This document shows, in pieces, positions 9,720 through 18,789 of a stretch of DNA of 64,000 nucleotides. The stretch spans positions 453,378 to 517,377 of the forward strand of contig MNCI01036287.1 in NCBI GenBank assembly GCA_015680685.1, in the 5' to 3' direction. The translations under genes were made by a program, and so were the position numbers. The notes beneath the pieces were generated by a model. It was not told the origin of the DNA. It searched no databases and worked only from the letters and a program-made list of their open reading frames with translations. The stretch's first letter is position 1; each line of letters opens with the position of its first letter. The stretch is from Gnetum montanum. Taxonomy: Eukaryota; Streptophyta; Gnetopsida; Gnetales; Gnetaceae.

Positions 9720-10011
9720 CTCGGCATCTACGCTGGGATTGATTGCTTACACTGAGGGTTGAAACTCTGTACGCCTACGCTTCACCTTCTACGCTCGGTG
9801 TCTATGTTGGGGTTTAGTCATCGGTGTCTACACTGGGGTTCAGTCATCGGCATCTACGCTGGGGTCTAGTCGTCGGCGTCTACGCTTAGGGTTTCACAAG
9901 TTTACGCTTACGCCAGGGTTTCACAGCTTACGCTTATGCTAGGAAGTTTACGCCCTAATTTTCGCTCATAGGTTTACGCTCAGAATGAAGTATGACAAAT
10001 GACGCCCCCCC
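9720..10011 (-). promoter_or_regulatory. 5' UTR and promoter-proximal repeats of the antisense gene
   Basis: Between the minus-strand TATA box and the ATG at 9719. It has many GGCATCTACGCTGGGG-like units and TTTACGCT/GCTTACGC words, the same vocabulary as the E1 LTR and leader. It probably contains the transcription start of the antisense gene, roughly 30 nt below the TATA box. Confidence 0.5.
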
Positions 10012-10023
10012 TTTTATATAGCG
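10012..10023 (-). promoter_or_regulatory. TATA box of the antisense gene
   Basis: Read on the minus strand the sequence is GCTATATAAAAGGGG, a consensus plant TATA box about 300 nt upstream of the antisense ATG. On the plus strand it has no obvious use. Confidence 0.6.
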
Positions 10024-10225
10024 CTCCACCATCGCTGCCACCGCTGCTTACGCCGCCGCCTCCCGGTTTGCTATTTTTTGCTACTTTTTCCCTTTTTACT
10101 TATTTTTCGCCAAAATTTGCTCAAAAAATAATAAAAAAAAACTATATATATTTGAAATAAAACAAAATCACTACATCCCAGTTCCCCTGTGAACCCCATT
10201 TCACGCATTTACGCTGAACGTTCCA
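10024..10225. other. AT-rich spacer
   Basis: Non-coding AT-rich DNA between the antisense promoter and array B. Nothing recognised beyond a last TTTACGCTG...CAGCGTAAA pair near 10,208-10,232 that could form a short stem. Confidence 0.4.
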
Positions 10226-10405
10226 GCGTAAATTGCCCGTATGGCCTGGTATGGCCTTAAACTGCCATGATGGCCCGGTACGACCTTAAATTGCCACATA
10301 CGAACTCACCACGGCCCGATATGGCCTTAAACTACCATGATGACCCGGTACGTCCTTAAATTGCCACCTACGAACCCATTATGGCCCAGTAAAGCCTTAA
10401 ACTGC
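10226..10405. repeat. E1 array B, GGCCxxxTATGGCCTTAAACTGCCA repeats
   Basis: About five units of 'ggcccggtatggccttaaactgccatgat' type with 30-45 nt spacing. It stands between the antisense promoter and the start of RT and is related to arrays A and C. Confidence 0.7.
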
Positions 10406-10406
10406 C

Positions 10407-10949
10407 ATGCGTCCCAGTGTGACAATAACCCACCATCGTGCATGTACACATAATTTAAAATTACCAAAGAATGTAGAACGATATCCATTAGCTCATTTAG
10501 CTCTCTGTTTATTGGCAGGAGAAAGCTCGATGGATTGCCAACATTTAACCGCATCGTTAATCATTGAAGGACCATATGGCAAAATTGCAAGAGATATTAA
10601 CATAAACCTCATCCCCTTAAGTTCATCAACGGATGATGCAATCATCACCTCAACACAGCAAACAATAGACAACTACAAAGGCATTACAAAACCCCTTAAC
10701 ATAGAAGCCAAAAATATCACTGAAGACCCGTTGACCGAAACCCCCATCACGATGCCCGATGGGGAAATCAAGATATTAAAATTAAGCACATTACTACAAT
10801 CGCAACTAGCCAAAGACATTGAGGATGTGCTTAGGGAAAACATAAAAGCATTCGCTTGGTCTTACATGGACATGCCTGGGTTAGACCCTCAAATTGTCCA
10901 ACATAATATTATCCTTGATCTGAAATTGAGATCGGTAAAACAAAAGGCA
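10407..10949 (+). pseudogene. pol: E1 region preceding RT
   Basis: Open reading segment leading into RT. It includes T-I-T-H-H-R-A, E-S-S-M-D-C-Q-H-L, M-P-D-G-E-I-K-I-L, then D-V-L-R-E-N-I-K-A-F-A-W-S-Y-M-D-M-P-G, the usual lead-in to Tat-lineage RT. A TGA at 10,950-10,952 interrupts it just before the V-K-P-E-V-E segment. E2 keeps a worn version at ~20,700-21,080. Confidence 0.7.
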
Positions 10950-10967
10950 TGAAAGGTTAAACCCGAG

Positions 10968-11630
10968 GTGGAATTGGTAGTTCATAATGAGATCACCAAG
11001 CTTTATCAGGCTGGTTTCATTTGGGCCATTGATTACGCTGACTGGGTATCCAACATGGTCATTGTTCCGAAGAAGAATGGAAGCATTCGCTTATGTATTG
11101 ACTTCCGGGATTTAAATGTTGCAACCATAAAAGATGATTTTCCTATACCTAGCATCGATCAACTTGTTGACTCAACCACTAGGCACGCACTATTATCTTT
11201 TATGGATGGCTTCTCGAGATACAATCAAATACGCATCAACCTGGAGCATCAACTTTGGATAACCTTTATGACACCATGGGGAACCTTTTGTTACACAATG
11301 ATGCCCTTCAATCTCAAGAACGCTGGGGCCATGTATCAAAGAGCGATGACATTCATCTTTAGTGATTACATGTTACACTCGCTCAACGACTACGTGGACG
11401 ACATTGTGGTTAAGTCAAAAACATCAGAACAACATATACAAGATCTTGACCTAGTATTAAAACGTTGTTTAAAGTATGAATTGAGACTCAACCCAAAAAA
11501 ATGTGTCTTCGGCATCAAGACAAGAAAAATGCTTAGATTTATAGCCTCAGAAGCAGGGATACGAGTAGACCCCGACAAGGTTAAGGCCATAACAAACCTA
11601 AAACCACCAGGCAACCTTACCGAACTTTGA
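10968..11630 (+). pseudogene. pol: E1 reverse transcriptase
   Basis: Ty3/Gypsy reverse transcriptase, which copies element RNA into cDNA. Visible motifs: A-G-F-I then W-V-S-N-M-V-I-V-P-K-K-N-G-S-I-R-L-C-I-D-F-R-D-L-N (domains 1-2), P-I-P-S-I-D-Q-L-V-D, F-M-D-G-F-S-R-Y-N-Q-I (catalytic Asp), T-P-W-G-T-F-C-Y-T-M-M-P-F-N-L-K-N-A, and the Y-V-D-D box at 11,391-11,402. The catalytic Asps are present. The frame is open except for the TGA just upstream and a TGA at its end (11,628-11,630). This is the best-preserved enzyme in the window. Confidence 0.9.
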
Positions 11631-12192
11631 GGTCTACAAGGTAGATTACAATTTATCAAGTGCTTCATAGAAAAATTGACAGACAAACTAAAACCTATGA
11701 ACCACCTGTTAGACAAAAACGTCCATTTTGAATGGACTTCACAGTGCCAAGAAGCATTCGATAACATTAAAATGACACTTGCACGATTACCCACAGTTTA
11801 TCCACCTCAAAATGATAAACCGTCTTACATCTACCTCCTTACTTCGGATTCGTCAATCGTGTCTATGCTTTGCTAGAAACAAGATAACGGAACCGAAGTC
11901 CCTGTATATTACTTAAGCCATGCATTAGTTGCCCACGAGAAAAAGTATAATGACGTGGAGAGGTCCTGTTTAGCTTTTGTCTTTTCTTTGAGAAAATGGC
12001 GACACTACCTCTTCCATAACCAAGTTAATATAATTTGCAAGGATAATGTGCTCAGGGCCATCATAGAAAACATTTACGAAACGAGTCGAATAGCCCGCTA
12101 GAAAGCCATGATAGCAGATTTTTACCTGCATTACATAGCACAATCATTAGTTAAAGGTCAAGCCATAGCAAGTCAAATGGCCACGTCACCAT
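11631..12192 (+). pseudogene. pol: E1 RT connection and first RNase H
   Basis: Continues from RT with G-L-Q-G-R-L-Q-F-I-K-C-F-I and an H-F-E-W-T-S-Q-C-Q-E-A-F segment. The RNase H-like region follows (V-Y-Y-L-S-H-A-L then E-K-K-Y-N-D-V-E-R-S-C-L-A-F and W-R-H-Y-L). Stops near 11,874 and 12,100 break it. It ends with Y-I-A-Q-S-L-V-K-G-Q-A-I-A, the K-G-Q-A signature that closes this domain in Tat elements. Confidence 0.75.
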
Positions 12193-12198
12193 GATCAA

Positions 12199-12642
12199 GT
12201 GACAATAGAGCCCGAATTCCTGGATGAGAATATAAGCACAATAGACACAGTTCCCAATGACTACGATGCCATTCTAAAATTTGATGGAGCATCCACCTCT
12301 CAAGGGGGAAGTGTAGCTGCTCTCATCACCTATCCCTCCAGGGAAATCCAACCCTTTGCTTCTCATTTCAACTTTCATTGTACCAACAACATAGCAGAGT
12401 ACAAAGGTCTCCTTAGAGGTCTTGCAGCAACATTGGCTTTAGACATCACATGACTTGTGGTTAGAGGAGACTCACAACTGGTTTTAAACCAAATCACAGA
12501 TGTTTATACATGCAAAGCCCAACATTTACAACCATACTATGACCTAGCAAAACACCTAATGAGGTGATTTGAAAACATCGATGTGCAACATGTTTCTAGA
12601 AATGATAACACCATCATGGACACGTTAGCCACATTAGCATTA
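12199..12642 (+). pseudogene. pol: E1 second (archaeal-type) RNase H
   Basis: A second RNase H after the first: K-F-D-G-A-S-T-S-Q-G-G (first Asp), N-N-I-A-E-Y-K-G-L (Glu), V-R-G-D-S-Q-L-V (Asp), and N-D-N-T-I-M-D-T-L-A (last acid). Dual RNase H is diagnostic of the Tat/Ogre lineage. Stops at ~12,454 and ~12,565 interrupt it. Confidence 0.8.
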
Positions 12643-14001
12643 AACATATCGCCAGACATGTTCCATGCATTACCAAGCTCCGTAACCAGTTGTGCCAAAC
12701 CAATAACCGATACTCTTGACATGTTGCTGATCGCATCTGTTAGTACAACACACGCAATAGAATGGTATGATGACATAAAAGAATACCTTCTACGTGGCAA
12801 AACACCACGACATCTAAGAAATGCACAAAAGGATGCAGTACAAAAATGTTTCAAGCAGTATACCCTGGTAGGGGGCACATTGTGTCGTAGATCCTATGAA
12901 GGCATATTGCTAACATGCGTTGGTAGTACTGATGCCCAAACCATTGTTGAACATGTACATGAAGGGCTATGCGGAGGACACATAGCACCAAAAGCCATTG
13001 CAAAAAAAATAAGATGCTTAGGCTACTATTGGCCACACATGGAATATGATTGTCTCTCCAAGGTTAAAACATGTAGTACTTGCCAAAAACATAGCAATCT
13101 AATCCATGTCCCACCAAATGAGTTGCATATGGCGCAAATCACGTGGCCCTTCCAAAAGTGGGGGTTGGACCTTATTGGCCCGATAACACCCTCATCTTCT
13201 GCAGGGCATAGTTTCATCATAACCGCAATCGAATATATCATGAAGTGGGTAGAAGCCTCTCCCCTTCGCAAAACTACATCTAAACACGTGTGCAATTTCA
13301 TTCTTGAAAATATTGTAACCCGCTTTGGCATTCCTATGACAATCATCATTGACAACGGGCCACAATTTAGTAGTGTCGAGACCAAAACCTTTTGTGAAAG
13401 CCTAGGGATCAAACACTCATTTTCATCCCCTTACTATCCACAGAGCAATGGGCAAGCAGAGGCAACAAACAAAACGATTATTACAATACTCAAAAAGATA
13501 CTTACCCAAAGCAAGCGAAGATGGCATAAACAATTGGTATACGCATTGTGGGCATACCGTACTACACATCGAACTTCAACAGGTAAAACACCATTTAGTC
13601 TTTTTTATGGTTCAGAAGTTGTTTCACCTTTAGAATTACAGGTACCATCTTTAAGGATCACACTTTCCAGACTCCTCGATGAAGGACAAAACAATGATCT
13701 GTGCATCATTGACCTAGACTCAGTGGAGGAGGAACACATATGTGCACTCGATCAAATCGAATGGTATCAAAAACAGCAATGGAAATGACATCGGCATGAT
13801 ATCCATAAGCACCCTATCAAAGAAGGTGACCTTGTACTTAAGGCTGTTCAGGAACACTCGGATAAATTCTTAGCCAACTGGGAAGGGCCTTACTTGGTCA
13901 CCAAAGCATTTGACAACGGAGCATTTAAGATAACTGATATGGAAGGGAATGAGCTTGCCAATCCAACTAATCACTTGTTCCTAAAACCATTCTACATTTG
14001 A
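12643..14001 (+). pseudogene. pol: E1 integrase
   Basis: Integrase, inserting element cDNA into the genome. The HHCC zinc finger reads H-x(3)-H around 12,957-12,980 and C-S-T-C at ~13,075. The catalytic core shows W-G-L-D-L-I-G (first Asp), I-I-D-N-G-P-Q-F (second Asp) and S-N-G-Q-A-E-A-T-N-K (Glu), the DD35E triad. A TGA at 13,786-13,788 precedes the C-terminal part (G-D-L-V-L-K-A-V ... N-W-E-G-P-Y-L-V ... F-L-K-P-F-Y-I), which ends at a natural TGA, 13,999-14,001. There is no chromodomain, as expected for Tat. Confidence 0.88.
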
Positions 14002-14029
14002 GTACAAGCTCAGGTACGTGCGAGTCCTG

Positions 14030-14350
14030 GGATCACGACTATAAACTGATACCACAGAACAGTCCTAGATTATGACTTAAAACTGATACCACAACTCGTC
14101 CCAGCATCATGAAGATAAATTGATACCACACTGTGTCTGCAATGACGATAAACTAGCACCTATCTGACACGACAGTAAACTGCCACAGTCACACTCGCCA
14201 GAGTCTGCTAAGACTATAAACTAGTTTGCCTCTTTATGGTCTGCTAAGACTAGAAACAGGCAATGCAACGTCCACCACGATGCTAAACAGGCAATGTCCA
14301 ATGGGTTACGACATAAAACTAACCCATGATAGTCTGCCAAGATAAGAAAC
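14030..14350. repeat. E1 array C after integrase
   Basis: Degenerate repeats such as 'gactataaactgataccac', 'gacgataaactagcacc' and 'ctgctaagactataaactag'. It shares the core (a/t)aaact(a/g) with arrays A and B and separates pol from the 3' tail. Confidence 0.6.
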
Positions 14351-14560
14351 TGATAAGTTCATCTCTGGTTCCTCAATCCGCCGCTACATTCAAACTTCAT
14401 CACTGCATCGCTTGCCATCAGACAATCCTACCAACGCTGCTGCCATTCGTATATAGTGCCTGAAATCTCCTTCAGCATCTTTGTTCCATCAGTTGCTGTT
14501 TACGTCTAAGCTCGTTTATTCACTCATGATTTTCTTATCTCCTTGGAGTTGTGTTTATAG
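14351..14560 (+). other. E1 3' tail, non-coding
   Basis: No coding potential seen. The last 40 nt (cttggagttgtgtttatag) look like a 3' splice site and match E2 at ~21,357-21,378. Confidence 0.4.
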
Positions 14561-14665
14561 GATGACGCTCAGAGGTATTTGTACAAGAATGCGTTTCATC
14601 ATAAGCAGCAAGATGAGGCAATGTTCATAGCCCACGTGGCGAGACTAAATCAAACCATTCGCTAG
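14561..14665 (+). CDS. Candidate small sense-strand 3' exon
   Basis: After the acceptor-like TTGTGTTTATAG an open frame of 34 codons runs to TAG at 14,663-14,665: D-D-A-Q-R-Y-L-Y-K-N-A then a His/Gln-rich segment and M-F-I-A-H-V. E2 keeps the acceptor and the first residues (D-E-L-E-A). No donor was identified. It could be the last exon of a spliced accessory mRNA, or conserved 3' DNA without coding role. Confidence 0.3.
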   Translation, partial: DDAQRYLYKNAFHHKQQDEAMFIAHVARLNQTIR

Positions 14666-14850
14666 TACATCCCCATCTCCTGATACACTCTCTATCTATT
14701 CACTGACACACTCTACTCAGCCACACCTTTGATACACCCAGTACATTCAAAAATTTGAGCACGCTGTTGCATACTGTAACACTTTAAAGCGGTTGCGGCA
14801 CACAACATAGCACTTGAGCATGAGTACAAAATCAAAACAAAGCTTCTTCC
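14666..14850 (+). other. Region before the E1 polypurine tract
   Basis: Non-coding DNA between the candidate exon and the polypurine tract; nothing recognised. Confidence 0.3.
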
Positions 14851-14866
14851 AAAAAAAAAGAGAAGA
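14851..14866 (+). promoter_or_regulatory. E1 polypurine tract
   Basis: A purine run (nine A then GAGAAGA) just before the proposed LTR start. E2 has a longer equivalent at 21,711-21,732. It primes plus-strand DNA synthesis in LTR retrotransposons. Confidence 0.6.
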
Positions 14867-15352
14867 CCCTTGGCACTTCCCACACAAGCCCCAGGCGGGA
14901 AGGCACGTGTCTTGGAACCAAGTGCTCATGTCGAAAACAGTCAAGAAATATCCAGCTGCATGGCTTTGGCTCTCCACCAATAGGTTCCCTTAAACAAAGG
15001 GCCCTATTACTCCAAAGAATGCAACACATCATCACATGACTTTGGCCTTGCCAACAAGTCCTCTTGGACACTAAACAAGAGTCTTGTTTCGTCAAAGAAT
15101 GCACATTGCATGTTTGGATTCCGAGTCTGCTAAATAATGGCTATTGACGAGGACCAACATGCCACACACCAGAGCATCCCCTTCACCAAGCACAATCCCT
15201 TGGGCAGTTACTAGTCCCCACAATCCTCATTCTCCTACCAGCTACAAATTTCACTTTCCCAATCCCATGTACTACTGAACATGGGGCGATGACGTCTAGT
15301 CAAGTGGCAACGGACAAAGTCTCTATCAAGTCGTTTTTGGTGTTTTGCACTT

Positions 15353-15397
15353 CTTTGTTGATGCCTCTCGGGTTGATTCCTCCAAGCATCAACAAAG
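15353..15397. promoter_or_regulatory. Conserved LTR stem-loop (E1)
   Basis: Perfect 11-bp inverted repeat, CTTTGTTGATG (15,353-15,363) and CATCAACAAAG (15,387-15,397), with a 23-nt loop. The E2 LTR keeps the arms at 22,127-22,168, so the structure is an old feature of this LTR family. Confidence 0.55.
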
Positions 15398-15539
15398 AGG
15401 GGCCAATGAAACACCACAAAATTTTGAGCTTAGTACTTCTCCAATAAGAAACAAGTCCCTGGGACCCATAGACGACCATTGCTACATCGGATACTAAACA
15501 TGGCAACTTCGGAGATCAGATGCTTAATTTTCACTAAGT

Positions 15540-15960
15540 ATGCAGTCTCAGCATATACACCCAAGTGTACATTCCCAGCATATACACTCAAATTCTTAGT
15601 GTATACGCCTAGTGTGTATGCTCAAGTTCACAACGCATACACCCAGCATCGACGTCTAGCGTAGACGTCCAATGTACACGCCCAGCGTACACGCCTCACA
15701 TGTACACTCAGCAGGTACAACAGATGCATACGCCCGACAATGAAATCCTCGGAGACAACATGGAAATAGCACTGTAGAGCAAGAATTGGCACAAGGTAGC
15801 AACCATCAGTGTATACGCCCCAACGTATACGCCCGGCGTATACGCCAGCGTCCACGACATTTATGTCCAAGTTCGCATATGCCCAGCACCTCCAGCGTAT
15901 ATGCCCAAAGTCTACACTCGCTTCATATAGCGTATATGCCTAGCAAATGCAACATATTGT
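15540..15960. repeat. Palindromic TATACGC repeats in the E1 LTR U3
   Basis: More than a dozen variants of the half-sites AGCGTATAC and GTATACGC, for example near 15,545, 15,574, 15,600, 15,808, 15,823, 15,834 and 15,894, immediately upstream of the LTR TATA box. Many have T for C or A for G at CG positions. Confidence 0.65.
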
Positions 15961-16038
15961 ACACTTGTAAATTTTACGCTTTTGCACTCGGTCAACACGC
16001 CACGTGTCTCCCAACTCAAGTCTAGCATCAAAACCCTG

Positions 16039-16046
16039 TATAAAAG
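16039..16046 (+). promoter_or_regulatory. E1 LTR TATA box
   Basis: TATAAAAG in the context CCCTGTATAAAAGCCC, downstream of the palindromic repeats. It is the likely promoter for element genomic RNA. Confidence 0.6.
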
Positions 16047-16689
16047 CCCAATTTTTGCACTAGATCCTGGTTGGTTGGAAAAATTTCTAGAGCACACCAG
16101 AGAGCAGAGACGCTATGAACTAGAGCACGAGACCTTTTACGCTGGACAACTCTGTACGCTAAGCATACAGCCTCTACACTGTGCCTATAGTGTGAACCAG
16201 CCACAATCATCCTTGCATCCACTGGGGCTTTTCGTCCGCCTTGTGTTCTAGTCACAACTATGTTAGACCGGTGCATTGTACTTTCATTCTGTAATGCCAT
16301 TGTTACATTTTCTTCCCAAAATAATTTACAGTTTTCATTAATTGTTGCATGTATTCTATTTTCACTCATTTACGTTTATGCTCTGTTCGCATCAGTTACG
16401 CTGTTTACGCTCTGATTTACGCCTGTTACGCCGTTCATGTATAACCCAGCGTATTAAAATCTGGTGTATGTTCAGGGAAATCCTTGTCTGATCCACATGC
16501 GGACCACCCAAGGTACTCTACCTTCGTTCATTCCAGCTTGCCCTCAGGTGAAGGTAGGGTCTTTTGTGCGCGTCCTGTAATCCCACGGTCTATGTTTCCT
16601 TCCAGCCGGAGACCGACGATTTCGGGTGGTACACATCACATGTGCTTCACCTTCAATGACATCAATATCATGACCTAAAAAAAGTGTTA

Positions 16690-18119
16690 CCAACCCCTAT
16701 AAGGCTAGGAACTATTTGTTATTAGGGTACCTTCATCATCCACAAGTAAACTTGCAATAAGTCATGACCAAGGCTTACTTATTGTGGCCAATAACTTAAC
16801 ACTTAACAAGAAATCACCACCATAATGAAAATGAAGATAACATGTTATGAAACTAATTACTAAGCTCACTAAAGGTAGCCAATAAAAAAAAGGCTTTGAA
16901 GTAAGCTAACCTACCAAGGGTTACACCAAGAGTACCCTTACTTGTAAACTCCATTGTCTAAATTGCATCAACCTATCAACCAAGAGAGACCCACAAACTA
17001 GGTATGAGTAAGAGGCCTAAGCAACATGTGTTAAGATATGAGATGGAGGTTCTAGGATGAATGGAGGAAATTAAGACTACAAGGCTAAAAAATCACATGC
17101 CAAGGAAAAAAATTTCCTCATAACAATGGAACAAGCTAAAAGTTGTTTGAAATAAAAGAACATGTCATTGAACTTATACAACCTAGTCATGAATTTTGCT
17201 AGTTATAGAGATGTGCTAGCTCAAATGTTGATGTCTATCCTTGTGAGTAGAGACAAGCTTACTAACAAAGAGTTCATCCACACTATCATTGAGCAAGCTT
17301 CACTTAGGGAAAACAAGCATAAACCCACACTTGCTTTTCATGACAGTAAAGTAAAGATTGAATCACAAAATGGATAATTCCTATTTGATCCTCTCATTAT
17401 TATAATATGTATTTGTAGGTATAAGGTTCATTGTGTCCATGTAGATGACGAGGCAACAACTAATACAATACCATTTATCATTGTTAAGAAACTAGGCATA
17501 ATTGAAAACATCCAAGACACCTTTACCTTTGCATTCAGGTCATTCCATGGATCATGAGTAGTAGATGTGCTTCTATCTCCTTGGATTTTGTAGTGAGAAA
17601 TAGTTTCCCACATTTGCCAACTTCCTAGTAGTCAAAGAGACATTGGGTTTTAACTTGATCCTAGGAAGACCATGGTTAATGAATCTTTAGGCAATCTCAT
17701 CTCCTATACATCAAGAGATTCACTTGTCATATGAGGATGAAAACATTATAATTCATTGGGATAATATGACTCTACCATCTATTAACAATGTTAACATTGA
17801 ACAACATTCAAAGGTAGAGTATCAAGATGAAACCCTTGACACTCAAGCTAGGACCAACAATAACAACAACAACAATAAGGCTAAAATCTCCAACCATACA
17901 ACACTAAATAGCCAACAAGAAAAGCTTCTGCTTGTCATATCAAACAAGAAGAATGATGAGTGTAGGATCATACAAAAGAAGCCCCTTGATCTATTAGAGA
18001 TGAAGAAAAAAATACACTATAGACATCTTATTTCCTCTTTTTTCAACAATTGTTTATTCACTTTTTCAGCCTCATATCATATTTCACTATTAATTCTATT
18101 ATTCTATGCTCTCTTATGA
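16690..18119 (+). pseudogene. E2 gag-protease linker and protease, decayed
   Basis: Starts with the linker motif F-V-I-R-V-P-S-S-S (~16,710). A stretch beginning M-S-L-N-L-Y-N-L-V-M (17,162) aligns to E1 ~3,660, then the protease active-site segment V-H-V-D-D-E-A-T-T-N (~17,440-17,470), where the usual Gly is Glu. L-I-L-G-R-P-W-L lies at ~17,655-17,680. Thereafter H-L-S-Y-E-D-E-N-I-I-I-H and an Asn-rich tract (17,850-17,880). Several stops and frame changes. Confidence 0.65.
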
Positions 18120-18139
18120 TGATCTCATACTTTCTAGAC

Positions 18140-18370
18140 AAGTGTGACCATGGCCTACTAGGGCCTAAAACTAGTGTCTTTCCAAGGCCTAAAACTAGTG
18201 AAACCATGACTTGCCAAGGCCTAAAATTGGTGCCTACTAGGGCCTAAAATTGGTGAAATCATGGACTACTAGGGCCTAAAACTAGCAGCCTACCAAGGCC
18301 TAAAACTAGTGGCTTGCTAGGGTCTAAAACTAATGAAGCCATGGCCTACCAAGGCTTAAAACTAGTGAAT
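18140..18370. repeat. E2 array, AGGCCTAAAACTAGTG repeats
   Basis: Nine or so copies of 'ctaccaaggcctaaaactagtg' at 22-36 nt spacing, the counterpart of array A of E1, right after protease. Confidence 0.75.
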
Positions 18371-18730
18371 ATGTGGCCTTTCTTCCTTTTCCTTTGCATA
18401 TACATGATGACCAGATTTTACTATAACAAATATGTTTAATTTTACATTTTCCATGTTATTATATCATATTTCAAAATTTTACTTTGTATCCTTGCTATAG
18501 AAAAATATAAAACATAAAAGACTAGAAAAACATTTTGAAATATAACCAAAAAAGTAGCCATAGTCACAATATCTAACAATAACAAAAAATAAATGTCCAA
18601 TAGCCATAGTTGCACTGTGCAATAGATGAAAACAAAAATAATACATAATCTCTAGGGTCATGACATCCAAATACAACAACAATGATGCAACTAAAATAGT
18701 GAAATATGACAAATCCATCAAACATCAAAA

Positions 18731-18789
18731 CTAAGCCATGGAAAGAGGAGGATCATCATCATTAACATCATCACTATCATAGCCAAAGA
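18731..18789 (-). pseudogene. E2 relic of the antisense gene's last exon
   Basis: On the minus strand an acceptor-like TATATATAG is followed by G-Y-D-S-D-D-V-N-D-D-D-P-P-L-S-M-A and a TAG, the same acidic-then-proline tail and position as exon 8 of E1. Upstream exons are not recognisable in E2. The phase does not match exactly, so this is tentative. Confidence 0.4.

Larger units (their letters stand above)
14871..16660 (+). repeat. E1 3' LTR (approximate right end)
   Basis: Begins TGGCAC after the polypurine tract. It carries an inverted repeat at 15,353-15,397, a long block of CAGCRTATACRCC-type repeats (15,540-15,960), a TATA box at 16,039-16,046, a U5-like part rich in TTTACGCT (16,135-16,460) and a terminal region (16,480-16,660) resembling the end of the E5 LTR (42,880-43,025). 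The pair needed to define the end exactly is outside the window. Confidence 0.6.
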
